From Collybiopsis luxurians FD-317 M1 (lineage: Eukaryota > Basidiomycota > Agaricomycetes > Agaricales > Omphalotaceae): a DNA stretch of 64,000 bases. Shown piece by piece: positions 12,422 to 24,037 of this stretch (position 1 is the stretch's first letter; the number at the start of each line of letters is the position of its first letter). A program made the position numbers and the translations under genes. The stretch is from assembly GCA_000827265.1 (NCBI GenBank), contig KN834833.1:66607-130606 (forward strand). The letters run 5' to 3'. The notes beneath the pieces are model-generated. The model was not told the DNA's origin. It searched no databases and was given only the letters and a program-made list of their open reading frames with translations.

Positions 12422-13072
12422 TAGTGTTAAATGGCCCAGAAAAAAAAGTTTGAGACTTTAACTTTAAGTATTCCTTGCTTGGTGTATAATTATATTTTAT
12501 TTAAAATGCACCTTGAAATGCACCTAGAGAATGGAGTTTTGAGAGTTAGGAGTTCAGAACTGAGAGTTAAGGTCTTCCAATATACTAGAATGATTGGTGG
12601 GTGTCACCTTTTCCATCTCAGAACTTGTTTTTTTTTCATGTCTCAATACTGCCTGAATCTCAATCAGGGTTTCATGCAATACCTGAGGGTCATGCTCAGC
12701 AGGAACAAGGGTAAGGAGCAGGAACTGGATTTATCATGGGTCTAGGTCAGATTCATATGTCTCAACCATCTTTGGGTCTGGCTATGCATTGTTGAAGACA
12801 GTTATGCCCTCATGGCCTGCATAAAACCCTGACTGAGATTCAGGCAGTATCCAGACATGAAAAAATCAAGTTTTGAAATGGAGGAAATTGATAGTTTCCA
12901 ATCATTTAAGTACATGGGGAGACTTTAACCCTCAATTCTGAACTCCTAACTCTCAAGACTCCATCCTCTAGGTGAATTTCAAAGTGCATTTTGAATAAAA
13001 TATAATTATACACCAAGCAAGGAATACTTAAAGTTAAAGTCTCAAACTTTTTTTCTGGGCCATTTAACACTA
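12422..13072. mobile_element. Fold-back (long terminal inverted repeat) element
   Basis: The arms at ~12422-12695 and ~12800-13072 are inverted copies of each other; the outer ends are TAGTGTTAAATGGCCC and its complement. The arms of roughly 270 bp surround a ~100-bp loop, so the element would fold into one long hairpin. Ends could be read as GTGTTAAATGG with a TA duplication (Tc1/mariner-like) or as TAGTG (hAT-like); no 8-bp TSD was found. The short ORFs on each arm are mirror shadows. Confidence 0.75.
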
Positions 13073-13085
13073 TAATGAATAGAAT

Positions 13086-13230
13086 ATCAGATACCTTAAA
13101 CATGATGGCAATAGCAGAGAACTATACCCTTACACCACACTTGATAAATGGCTGCAAACTCAGCACTTAGCATCAGTTGTCACACTCCCATTCTGTGGGA
13201 GCCAAGGGGTGTTCAGCATCCAGTGGGTAG
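13086..13230 (+). pseudogene. 5' piece of an unidentified frame interrupted by the copia insertion
   Basis: One frame stays open from ~13086 to the copia insertion point, including ELYPYTTLDKWLQTQHLASV and TLPFCGSQGVFSIQWV. Across the insertion site (one TSD removed) the frame runs on as DHLYALNVT at 37817 before TGA stops. Composition looks like protein code, but no family is recognised. It starts right after the fold-back element, so its own 5' end is lost. Confidence 0.35.
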
Positions 13231-13410
13231 TGTTGAGAATATGCTTGAATATTCTCTCTTTCTTGGAGCAACTCAATGAGTGCTCCATGGACTTGTAGAA
13301 CTATATAGAACATTCTAGATACTCTGTACTTACAGTAGTTAAGGGCTTCAAGCCCAAGCAAAATATACAAGTTCTACTATTATTCTGTCTTCAGCCCAAC
13401 CTTCTCAACA
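13231..13410 (+). repeat. copia 5' LTR
   Basis: 180 bp with TGTTG...CAACA ends, matching 37637-37816 with about six differences. It is followed directly by GGTTATGGGTCCC, a possible primer-binding site; the tRNA was not identified. Confidence 0.92.
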
Positions 13411-13558
13411 GGTTATGGGTCCCACTGCCCTCTAGACTACTGATTGTCCTTATCTGCAGCCTTTCTGCATTGTATCCCCATTGAGCCTGTTCACTCCAGC
13501 TAGTGATCTGCCTAGAACTTTACCCAATTAATCTACTTGTCTGACATCATGCGTAATT

Positions 13559-16287
13559 GTGTCATCTACTATGTCCACTTCTGATTCCCACATCTATTGC
13601 ATTGAGCACCTTCGAGGTGCAGACAATTATGCTGTCTGGAAAGTCAGGATGCAGCATATACTCACTGATCTCAGCTATGATCACCATATTGCAGTAAGTC
13701 CTGCTATTCCTGACAAGTCCAACACTGCGGCTTATGCCGCCTGGATCAGAACAGACCGAAAGGCTTTATCAACCATTGTCTTGTGAGTTGCAGACAATGT
13801 TCTTGTGTATGTCCAAAAATCACAAAATGCAAGGGATGCCTGGACTGCATTAGCAAATATGTACAAGTCTAAGGGACCCATTGGCATTACACTTACTCGG
13901 TAGAAATTCCACCAGACTACTTGTGCCGATGATGGAGATATTGAAGTGCACATCCAATTGATGCACTTATATGAGGCTGAATTATCTTGTTTTGGTCATG
14001 AGCTCAAAGACAATGAATTTGCCTACACTCTTCCTGAATGACTTCCCAAGTCATGGGACTCATTTGTATCAGCCATCAGTGAGGCTGATGCTGCTGACTC
14101 CACTGAATTAATAGCTTGCATTCTTGCTGAGGACTCCTGCCGCCGCTCCCATAATCCTCCTGATCCAATGACAGCGCTGTCTGCTGAAGATCTCTCGAAG
14201 GTAAAATGCTTTGAATATGGCAAGTATGGCCACTATGCAAGCAGACACTGAGATCAGAAGCAACATGACAAACAATTGAAGAACTGCAGATTCAGAGGAC
14301 AGAAAAACCAGAATCAAGCTCATGTTGCCATTGACAAAGAAGATGATTTTGCATTTTTTATGCAGGAGCCAGCTGTTTTGAAGGACTTAGCACCAGATGA
14401 TTGGCTATTAGATTCTGGTTGTAGTAGGTCCATAGTCTGCAATAGAGATGTTTTCACCCAGTACTTGGAAACCCTTGGTCACAAAATTTTTGGCCTAGGT
14501 GACACACCAGTATTGGATGCGGCACTGTACCACTATCTTTTGCTTTGGGTAACAAATCAAGAGCTTGCATACTTCATGATATCTTGCACTGCCCTGACAC
14601 ACCCTACAATCTAGTTTCTGTTTCTAGATTGACTGATGCTGGCTACTGTGCCATCTTTGATGGTAATAAAGTTGAAATTCATGCCCAACACAGCGGCACA
14701 ATCCTGATTGTTGGCAACAAAGTTGCTCATCTTTACAAACTCTGCATCAAAACATCAAAACCTTCCTTTACATCTATTACTCATGCTTTCCCTGCATGTT
14801 CCTGGGATGAATGGCACCGTATTCTTGGACATCTCAATCACACTGCTGTCCATCAACTCAAGACCAAAGAAATGGTCAAGAACATGAATGTCGGCATGAG
14901 ATCACCCCCTCATCAATGTGAAGCCTGCATACAGGGCAGAGTGCATATATGAGCACATTGGTGATATGACCTACACAGACCTATGGGGAAAAGCATGTAC
15001 TCGAGGAATTGGTGGGGAAAATTATTTCATATCCTTCACTGATGCAAAAACAGCCTGCAGTCATGTCCGCTTCCTTAAAAACAAGGAAGGTTCCACAGTA
15101 GTCCACACTATTCAAGCTTATGTTGCATTTATCAAAGCCCAAACTGGCTGTATTCCTTGCCACTTCTGTTTTGATAATGGCAAAGAGTATCTTAATGCAG
15201 AAACTCTTGCTTGGCTTGATAGCCAAGGAATTGAGTATGAGCTGACAGCACCATATTCCTCTGCACAAAATGGTGTGGCAGAATAATTAAATTGCACTAT
15301 GGTTGAGCGAGCACACACTATGATTATTGCAGCTAAACTCCCATGGTTTTTATGGCCTGAGGCTGTTAATTATGCCTTTTATCTAAAAGATCTTTCACCC
15401 ACCTCTGCCCTAAGCAGTGATATAACACCCCGTGAGGCATTTACTCATCAAAAGCCTGATATATCTAATGTCCAGGAATTTGGCTCGAAGATCTGGGTAT
15501 TACAGCAGGATGGAAAAGTCCACAAACTGATGGCCAAAGCCAGACAATTTATTTTTGTTGGCCTATCAGAATGCTCTCGTGGCTATCGCTATTTTAATCC
15601 TGGCCAAAAAGCAGTACAAATTTCACAGAATGTCATTTTCCAAGACCCACAGTCAATTGATGGTGATTATGCAGATCCTGCTCCGTTCCCTTTTCTGGCT
15701 GAGGGGGAGAATGTTGAGCAACACTCAGGACAGCCAGATCCAGTCTCTCCACCACCAAAAGCATTGACTGAGCTAGATCCAGTTTCTAGGGCTTCAACCC
15801 TCACTCTACTTCCCTCACAATCCCCTACTCCTACTACTCCATCTGTCCATTTGCCTGCCAAAGCACCCCGAGACATTAATGGAAATATTTCAGAAGAAAA
15901 CACTGTGGAAGGTAAGCGTCATCGCACATCTACGAAAAGGGCCGATGTTGCCCTTGCTGTCACTGATTCCCTTAATGATGACCCACAATCTGTGCAAGAA
16001 GCACATACTCGACCCAACTGGCTACAATGGCAGGAAGCCATGTACAATGAAATCAAACAGCACACCAAATTGGGAACTTGGAAACTTGCTGAACTTCCTG
16101 CTGGCTGCAAAGCCATTGCTTGCAAATGGGTTTTTCAGCTCAAACGCAATGTAAGTGGCAATGTGGTCAAATACAAAGCCCGCCTTGTTGTTAAAGGTTT
16201 TTCTCAAATTCCAGGTGTTGATTTTACCAAAACTTTTGCACCCACCATCTGTTTAGAAACTTTTAGGTTTCTACTCGCACTTGCAGC
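13559..16287 (+). pseudogene. copia gag-protease-integrase-RT (5' part)
   Basis: It begins MSSTMSTSDSHIYCIEHL with a copia gag domain (NYAVWKVRMQHIL). A degenerate zinc knuckle near 14205 (CFEYGKYGHYA) has lost cysteines. The protease motif is WLLDSGCSRSIV (~14400). A GAG-pre-integrase domain follows (WHRILGHLNH, CEACIQGR), then integrase with TDLWG, FDNGKEY and QNGVAE acid residues, and the start of RT (KWVFQLKRN, KARLVVKGFSQ, FAPT). In-frame stops lie at 13784 (TGA), 13901 (TAG), 14039 (TGA), 14249 (TGA) and 15284 (TAA), with frameshifts near 14520 and 14940. The frame ends where the hAT element is inserted and resumes at 36382. Confidence 0.92.
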
Positions 16288-16644
16288 TAGTGTTGCTGTG
16301 GCTCGTGAATAAGCCGGAGCTGATCAGGGGCTGGAGCCGAGCCGGTCAGCCGGCGGGCGCCCGCATGTGAGCCAGCTTCGCACGGCTCCAAGCTGAACCC
16401 CGCGGCTTGGAGCTGGCTGACAGTCGACTCCTACCAGCTCAATTGCCAATTGCCTTGCAATCATCCAGCAATTCATTTTAAATCTCACATATTGTATTTT
16501 GGTTCACTAAAGCCTCTTTCTTTCCATTAGCCTTCACTTTGACTCTAAATTATGTAGATATTTATTATTTATTATGTTTACATATCAAGTATGTATACGC
16601 TATTGCACATTGCTACACGGTGCCACGTCACTCACATCACATCA

Positions 16645-17507
16645 CACACCAAAATTAGTATAATTTCTGCAGAGCAGAAAGCAAACTTGAAACAGTATGT
16701 TTTATCACACATATCAATTTAAATAAAACATTGAGTGAAATACAAAGTTCCATTTTGTTCAAAAGTACCATAGAAAGACTACATATCAGTGTATCTAGCA
16801 AACAAAACAAAAGGACAACTGATACGAGAACTTTCAGATGAGCAGAAATCCTAAATGATACAATTAGTTTCAGTACTGATATCATCTTGGATGAAACGGT
16901 GAATTTCTGTTGAGCCTCAATTTCAGCTGAATAGTATAGTTTCAGTACACCTGAAATGCAATGTGAAACATGATCTATCTATCCCTACCTCAGAGGAGTT
17001 GAAAGTCCATCCGAAAGCTAATCTATTGGTTGAGCCAAAAGAACAATGCCGCATCAAGAGTTTGACGCAGGAGCATTGTCGCGTTAATGGCTGCATGAAT
17101 GTCACGAGGAGACATGACAGTAAAACTCCGGCGCATTTGTGGTATGACTGTGATTATATGGGGCCCGTATAGTCAAGAGCTTGATCTAGTTTGGCGAGAG
17201 GAGTTGGGAAGGCGAATTGCCCACTAGAAACTGTCAGGGTCGTAAAACACAGACTTTGACAGGAAAACTTACAGACCAAGGATCGAATGGTACCTTGCTG
17301 TTGTAGTTTTTTGTCATTGCGGACTGCCAGAGCTGCAAACCTGAATTTTGAAAGGTTCCTTTGCTGCCATAGTTGCGGATGGACAACAGGTGAAGAGTGA
17401 CAAAAAATATAATTGAATAGTAGTAGGATACAAAAATACACAACTGGCATCCTGACGCAGTTAGAAAAGAAGTCCTAAAAAAGTCCTAGCAAAGCTAAAG
17501 ACATGCA
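16645..17507. other. Left terminal and subterminal region of the CACTA-like element
   Basis: After the inverted repeat, 16690-16970 contains many AGTTTCAG, CTGAAA, GTGAAAC and TTTCAG motifs in both orientations, the kind of subterminal array that CACTA transposases bind. No gene is supported; short ORFs here are shadows. Confidence 0.6.
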
Positions 17508-20055
17508 CTAAATATCGGCATCAGTATCAGAATCAGCCTGCATTGCCAGCGCCCATTGGTCAAATCCGGTAATCTCTTTGTCGTTGATTTTGAGGTCCTC
17601 GAGGGCGGCTACATGAAGCGTCCCCAGAAAACAACGATGATAGAGAGAGCGAGGAAGACCCTTTCTAACTGTCCGTTCACTCGTTGTCTGGACCCTCTGG
17701 CAGTTGTGTGATGGTCGTGGCAGAATTTTCTTGCCTGACTGTTGGGCCACGGAATCAGTTATTTCTTTGATGCGTAAATCCAGATCCTTCATCATCTCAG
17801 TGACAACTCAGCGCTGGTAATGCGGAATAGTGACTTTCAACACTCCGGACTCTGAATCTGACTCCTCCTCCGATGACTGCCCCTCGCTGCCAAGTCTCTC
17901 GAGTACGTCACTAGCTCTTTGAAACTTTGCTCAATCCAGGTTGGAAAGTGGCTCTTGCAACAACAACTTGACCCTGTCTCTTCGACGTTCGAACTTCTAT
18001 TCAAGGGTTCAGATATTGGATTTCAAAGAAGTAAAATCAAATCAAAAACGTGCCTGATGTTTTCAAGAGTTGAGGCGGGCGTCATTGCTGCGGCATTCTC
18101 TGTAGCCATCAGCGCATATGCGGGCCTGACCTTGAGTTTCGGCCCTGCCTTCATTTGTAAGATGAACATTGTAAGCACTCCAAGAACACTGGGCTTGTTT
18201 GATGAAGTCCCACATTATCGCTCGGCGAATGTTGATGTTCAGGTCGCCATCCAAGTGGTACTTTTGCTTCTCGCCATTGGCCATCTCGAGCATATTTTCT
18301 ATGACCGCCTTATTCCACCTAGAGGTTTGATAGTTTTCGCCGAAGAAAAGACAGTAACGACAGCCATCAAGATCTGCAGGTCCTGAACCTGTGCCGTCCT
18401 GATAGGCTGTTGCTATAGCATTGTCGATGGGGGTGTAGCTTGCAAAGTTGGTGATTAGTTCCTGTCCTGTAGTGGTGTGGAAACAGTGCCGCATAAAGTT
18501 CTAAATGAGAAATAGGTCAATTGTACTGCATCCTCACAGTATGTATATGCACCACATACCCTCCATGCTCTCTCTGCATCTATTTTGAGTGCATCCAATG
18601 CAGCCTTCTTTATCTTACGACGATGGGCAGGTGTTCCTTCCTTTGGATTCTGATTTTTACGCTGCGAACTTTGAGGAGTTTGTGGACTTGATGGATTTGC
18701 AGCCTGAAATGCTGCAAGGGCCTGATTTACAGCCGCTTGAATCAAAGTGTTCAAGTCAAAGGCGGGAGCTCGAGGGGCGGCGGAGGCACTGTCTTCATTC
18801 TCCATGTTCACATCCTCATTATGGGGAGATTGTCGAGGTGGCAGAGGAGGAGGGGGAGGCTGTTGGGAAGGTTGTTGGGGAGTTTGATGAGGCGGCTGCA
18901 GGGGTGACTGCTGAGCAGATGTGTGTCGGTGGGATCTGTTTTGGTTTCTGAGGTTTTGTAGTTCGGTCTCCTGTTCCTCCTGCATATGTTGAATGAAAAC
19001 TTGTCCTGACATTCAAGTTAGGAAGAGATGTCACCTTTGCTTGCAATGCTTCGTTGCGAGCTTTTGCCTACAATCCTGTTAGACAGCTTGAGCGAGAAAA
19101 ACGGGAGGACATACCATTTCTTCAATATCCTTTGCATCCTTCTCCCGGTCCTGAAGAACGCTCTCAAGATTTTGCCGCTGATGCTTCATTTAGAGGAGTC
19201 AAAAAATTAGATTGAGCAGTGTACCAGGTCTTCAAGATCCTGCACAGATCAATGACATTATGAGTTATGAGTTGAAGATACAACACACTTTTGACTTACT
19301 GAATGTAGGTGCTCAGTATCTTGAGTTAGTTTCGAGCAAGCCTCTTGCATTTTCTTGTTCTAGAGGAAATGAGCAGATGGCTGTCAGTAACAGTATGTTA
19401 CTGACTTGTTCTTCTGCCTCCTTCAGTTGTCCGGTCTAAGGAAAAAGGATGAGGCACAGGATGATACAGAAAAGAAGAAACCATACAAGAGATGCAATCA
19501 AGCTATCTTTATCAGGCTCATCGACGGCCATTTGTTCGAGGGATGTTTGCTGGGAATTGTCCATCTGTGGGAAAAGCATGGTTTATATGTGCAGCTAAAA
19601 AGGGCACAGAACTGACCATCGAAGAGGAACCAGTGTTCTGCGTTCCTTCTGATACCGCCCGAGTCTGCATAAGCATTTGGTGATCCTGAAGCCATGAGAT
19701 TAAAGCAACAAACTTATGATCTCAGCATGTTGGGCTTCAAGATTTGTGTTTGCTTCAATGAGAACTTGATTGTGTTTGACGACATCATCAAGATGCCTTT
19801 CAATGCTCCTCCTAGCATTCCTTTCCTGTAGTCACATTTGTGAATCAGGCAGATAGGTATGAAGAAAACACAGACTTTATCAAATGCTGCGCGATCTGGG
19901 CCAGCGACTGCCTGTTTTTTGTTGGGGCAGTTGTAAGACTTGGGGGCCGTCGAATGTTTCACAGAATTGCTGCTCTCATCCGCATCTTCGATATCTCGCT
20001 TTCGAGGATAAGGCAAAGGTGCATTGAAGGGAAAAATGTTGAGGAAAGATGACAT
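17508..20055 (-). pseudogene. Coiled-coil / low-complexity cargo protein, many small exons
   Basis: Reading down from 20055: MSSFLNIFPFNAPLPYPRKR (exon to 19876), then ERNARRSIERHLDDVV and following coil. A run of small exons joins in phase (TGQLKEAEEQ; NKKMQEACSKLTQ; HQRQNLESVLQDREKDAK; AKARNEALQAK). A Gln/Pro-rich stretch (~18950-18800) follows, then a conserved-looking globular part (KKAALDALKIDAERAWR, LDGCRYCLFFGENY, FIKQAQCSW) and an acidic C-terminal part (LGSEGQSSEEESDSE, LKVTIPHYQR, GLPRSLYHRCFLGTL) ending at 17508. It resembles a basidiomycete hypothetical-protein family of unknown function. TGA stops at 17933-17931 and 17810-17808 and a one-base shift near 19765 suggest decay. Some exon joins are uncertain. 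Confidence 0.6.
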
Positions 20056-20945
20056 GAAGGTTGGCGTCTATGAGAAGGAAAAGAGAGAAAGTTCGCATCT
20101 GGGCACCAGGCCTTATGGAAAAAAAAATGTAGTGAGCAACGGGCTCAGGAGCAGGGCTTATATGCTCTTATCCTTGGAAAATGATGGGTTAGTATGCAAT
20201 AAGAGCGCACTGAAGCCAGATCTTGAACTGACGCACTGTCAGTTCAGGTTCTCGAAAAGACAAAGAGACAAAATTGATGAGAATCAGCTGGCTGGGATAT
20301 TGGAAATGACACTTACATTGCATCAATTGTCAGAGAAGCATCCAGACGCAGTTAAAAGACAAAAGAAAACTCTAGGAATCAGCGTGGTATTTGGAGCAAC
20401 GGGAGCAATGTAAAGACACTACTTACCTTGCACTGAGATTCATCAGAGAATTTGCGCATGACACATCAAGATGCACCAAAAGACAAAAGAAATAATTAAT
20501 ACCATCCTATCAGTATCTTGGCATCTGCATGGAGGTTCCCCAAGAAGTACTTCATTATTCCCAGGAAGAAGTCATTAAGTATTGAGTCTATCTGACATTA
20601 ACAAGAATTTATTCATTAGACTATCAAATACACAATCAAGTATTGAGTCTATAAGAATTTTGATAGACTAATTGTCTTTTGATGATTTGATTGAGCTTGA
20701 CTCAAGGCTAGTAAATTGTAAGTAATATGGTCAATGAATTGTATGAAGCGTCATGACTCAAAGCCCAATAGATTGTGTTTATATGCTACATGCTGAGTCG
20801 GGAAAGTTTTAGTCAGGTCAAGCTCAATAAATTGGATGATCAATAAATAGTGATTGAGTCAAGTAATTTAATGAAGGATCTGAAATGGGTAGGCTTATCG
20901 ATATACTGTAGTAGTGTTTTGTAAGTGAATGATAGGCTTCAGCTG
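20056..20945. other. Intergenic DNA inside the CACTA-like element
   Basis: No supported gene. A 129-codon plus-strand frame (20024-20413) overlaps the start of the minus-strand coiled-coil gene and has no family features. 20580-20880 contains short scattered direct repeats (CAAGTATTGAGTCTAT, ATTGAGTCA). Confidence 0.5.
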
Positions 20946-21546
20946 TCGACGGTGAAGCTGAAAGGCAGTCAGATAAGGTGCAAACCTGGTCAAAAAAAAT
21001 GTGAGTAAGGTTTAGCGTAGGGTGGTGGTTGAGCCCACCGTCGAGCAATGTGCAACACTCATTTGTGGTCTCCGGCTTGAGGGTTGACCACATTGGTTGT
21101 ATTTTTCTTCCCCACATGCATGATGATGAGTTCACCATATATAGCAAGAACTGGATTCTGTTGCAAGATACGATGTCGCTGGAAAAACACATGGTACTGG
21201 GTGCGTGCATAGATTACATCGCAATTGTGAACATAGGCCTGAGGTACAGGCCATCCGAGAAACTCGTGCTCCACTAAGGGAAGTTGAGGAATTTCCGGCC
21301 GCTGCAAAGGGTCAGATGATACAGTCACTATGTTCACTATACTCGTCAAATTGGTCGTCAAGATGCGGAATGCCTTGATTGTGAATGAGACAGACACCTG
21401 AATAAGAAATAAGAAATGCACTCTGGAAAATGAAAAACCTTACGTTCTGGAGGGATTGGTGTGTTCGTGGCATGGTTGGTTGTGCACCAGCTGGAAAATG
21501 ACTTGGGTTTCGAGAGTGAGGGAATCTGGAACTGCAAATGCTCCAT
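20946..21546 (-). pseudogene. Unidentified cargo gene, degenerate
   Basis: Minus strand: a possible first exon at 21546 (MEHLQFQIPSLSKPKSF), a ~46-nt intron, then an exon running to the TGA at 21061-21059. It reads PEIPQLPLVEHEFLGWPVPQ, YARTQYHVFFQRHRIL and AIYGELIIMHVGKKN; coding may continue past the TGA (VLHIARRWAQPPPYAKPY). The pattern resembles hypothetical proteins common in Agaricomycete genomes, but no function is known. Overlapping frames on the plus strand are shadows. The TGA again fits CGA decay. Confidence 0.4.
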
Positions 21547-21692
21547 CTACTACTATATACTTAAATTTGAACTACGGAAGAGAGATCTGTGGTGTGCCAA
21601 GTAGTACGGAGGTTCACACAAAAGTAGCGTCTTTAAATTCAAAAAAAAAGAAATTCAAAAATACGGTAGTGCGTTCTACATACTAGTATGTG

Positions 21693-22341
21693 CTACGCCG
21701 ATGTTGCCCCATTCTTCTTCTCCTTACGGATGTCCGCCTTAACTTGAGTGTCCTTTTTGCTTTTAAGTTGGTCTCTCAGCAGTACGTCTGCACCCCAATG
21801 ATTCATATGAGCCTGGAAGTGTGGCACAGCCCGCTCAATCTGAACTCAATGTATCAATTTAATCTGAGTCGCCAGCACGAATTGATAGACCTACGTGATC
21901 TCTGGCTTCAAGTAACGCATTCGCATCCTGATCGGCCAGGCAAATGCGGTAGTCAAGATAGGCATCCACAGCTTCCCTAGCTATTCTCTTAAGAAAAACA
22001 TCAGCAAACATCCAGATCCATTACCTGATTGGCAAATTACTGACCCAGTAGTTTTTCACCAGCACTTGCATCCAACCAGTATTGGATATAGTGACGCTAC
22101 TGTGAGGCGGGGATATCAAGATCGGACATGGTTCTGGAAGTGCAGGCTCAGGATCCAGTGGGGTTAAAGGAGACTCAGGTTGACCAGGCGCAGAGACTGA
22201 GGATATATTGATGCAATCCTGGCAGTGACAAATGTAGTGGTCAGAATAGATTTGGTAGTTGGAAGCGAGGACATGATTGGTTATTGAGATGCGTGCACCT
22301 GTGCAAGGTGGAAATGAGAGGGAACGGTGATGAGTTGTCAT
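21693..22341 (-). CDS. Intact 184-aa cargo protein, unknown function, 3 exons
   Basis: Exons 22341-22025, 21985-21895 and 21839-21693 (317+91+147 = 555 nt) agree in phase with GT-AG introns of 39 and 55 nt and give 184 aa with a TAG stop. The N-terminal half (MTTHHRSLSFPPCTGARIS) includes a Pro-rich segment. The C-terminal half is helical and charged (RIAREAVDAYLDYRICLADQ, HFQAHMNHWGADVLLRDQ) and ends in a Lys-rich tail. No membrane segment or known motif. It is the only frame in the CACTA-like element that reads without a stop or shift. A 17-bp tandem repeat lies just upstream of its ATG. Confidence 0.6.
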
Positions 22342-22344
22342 GCA

Positions 22345-22430
22345 TGCTTCAAATATTTGAATGCTTCAAATATTTGAATGCTTCAAATATTTGAATGCTT
22401 CAAATATTTGAATGCTTCAAATATTCAAAG
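22345..22430. repeat. 17-bp palindromic tandem repeat upstream of the 184-aa gene
   Basis: About five units of TTCAAATATTTGAATGC, each containing the palindrome TTCAAATATTTGAA. The array begins within a few bases of the ATG of the minus-strand gene at 22341, so it occupies its 5' leader or promoter. Confidence 0.85.
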
Positions 22431-22985
22431 TCCGAATATGAAAAATGATCCGTGCTTCGCCTTAGCGTAATTTTGTTATCATGAAAAGACAATAAACCTG
22501 GGTGCTGTGTTTTCATAAGACTGGCATAAAAGACTGTAGGTCAGCTCATCAACTCACAAGATATGACCTTCAGCAAATGCCAAAAGTATGTGTTGAGGAG
22601 TGTTCTGCAGGGCCAAAGGGGTGCAGTTACTTGCATTGCAGCACATCCACTGGGGTCCTACGTAGCTTGTGGAGGTAAATGATGACCCCATTCACAAATC
22701 TGGAATGCTGACGACGTCAAACAAGGCGAAGCAGGAACAAAAATTTGGAATTTACCAACAGGAAGATCAATAACCTCTCCTTCCGGTGCCGCAGACCGAG
22801 GCATCACCACTGCCATTGTCTGGCTCACAAAGCCTGACAACAATGACAATGGTCTTGCGTACAGAACTGAGCACAGCTTTCTTTGCATCTGGAGAAGGAA
22901 CAAAAAAGAAGAAAGTGTGAGTTAATTATGAATACGAGCTATGTTGCTTGCTGACCATCTAGTTTGCCGAGGTCTTTTGTGAGCG
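22431..22985. other. Short unassigned stretch between cargo genes
   Basis: The minus strand has an 81-codon frame (22903-22658) and a second cysteine-containing frame at ~22665-22560 (YVGPQWMCCNASNCTP), neither with a clear start, splice context or family. No call is made. Confidence 0.3.
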
Positions 22986-22989
22986 CCTC

Positions 22990-24037
22990 TTAGGAGGAAC
23001 AAATGGCCAGGAGATGTCTGCAATGGCCTATGATCCAAGCTCTGCTCAGCTGGCTGTGGTCCATCGTATAGAAGCCATCCACCGATTTGTCATTGATGGT
23101 GGAATGGTCCCCAGAATCATCAAGTCCGTGACTATACCCAACCATTGGCCCCAGGCAGTTGCATTTGGTCAAGTTGGGGTTTGCGGTCCCGAGCTCTGGA
23201 CTTTTGGAAGAGAAGATGGAGTCATGTAAGTTTGCACCACATTGCCTGACTTATAGGCCCTAATCTGGATTGTAGATATATCTTGAATGACAAAGGAAAG
23301 ATTTTGAAATCAAAGACAACTGGTGTGGTAATGTAGGTGGTCAAAATCAATTTGAGGAACACACGCATCTTACTGGAGCAGAGGCCACGCTATCCTTAGC
23401 ACCAAAGACGATGCAATAATTCTTGACGATGTGTCCCAGGGCATTGCACTTTACAAACTCTCTGTAGCGGAGAGAATCAAGACTTTCTCTGTATCGCATA
23501 ATGAACGCAGGTCACAAAATGTAGCATTTCATGATGGTACAACCACTATCATCAGTGGCAGCGATCACGGAAAGGTCTATGCATTTGACCGGTGTACGGG
23601 AGAAATTAGCGACACAATTTTCATCAGTATGAGAGATTGGGTGCAGTCGATTGAGGTACGAGATTATTTGTTCAGGTGCTGATCGTTAGTCACATTCACT
23701 GTAGGTCATAGAAGTAGCAGGAGTGCTGTTGATACTCGTGGGTCAGTCAGGCGAAAACATCGGCAGAAATGAGGTCCAGGTGGGAGAAAGTGACAATGCC
23801 TCGGAAAGAAAAGGTGGCATCTGTCAGCACCTTTGAAGACGGCCGTTGGCTACTCCTAGTAGTCCTGTTGTGTTTGTTCATTGTGGAGAATATTTTGGTG
23901 AGATTGCAAGACTTATTTTGATGCATTCCTGATACTGTTTACAGAACATTCCAGTACTCAACTACTGTTGTCAGTATGTTGCGCAAGCGGCGGAGGCAAT
24001 TGTAAAATATGTAAGCACGACATATCCATTACGATGA
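22990..24037 (+). pseudogene. WD40-like beta-propeller protein with C-terminal membrane helix (degenerate)
   Basis: The frame opens GTNGQEMSAMAYDPSSAQLA with short beta-rich repeats: PQAVAFGQVGVCGPELWTFG, LSTKDDAIILDDVSQGIALY, QNVAFHDGTTTIISGSDHGK followed by VYAFDRCTGEI, and LILVGQSGENI. These match WD40-type blades ending in W/Y-x-F-D. After an apparent one-base loss near 23783 the frame reads EKVTMPRKEKVAS and then a hydrophobic helix (RWLLLVVLLCLFIVENIL), ending at a TGA (24035). Introns at 23226-23275 and 23657-23704 fit. The join near 23330-23380 could not be resolved in frame, so it is called a pseudogene. Similar WD40-plus-TM hypothetical proteins are common in Agaricomycetes. Confidence 0.55.
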
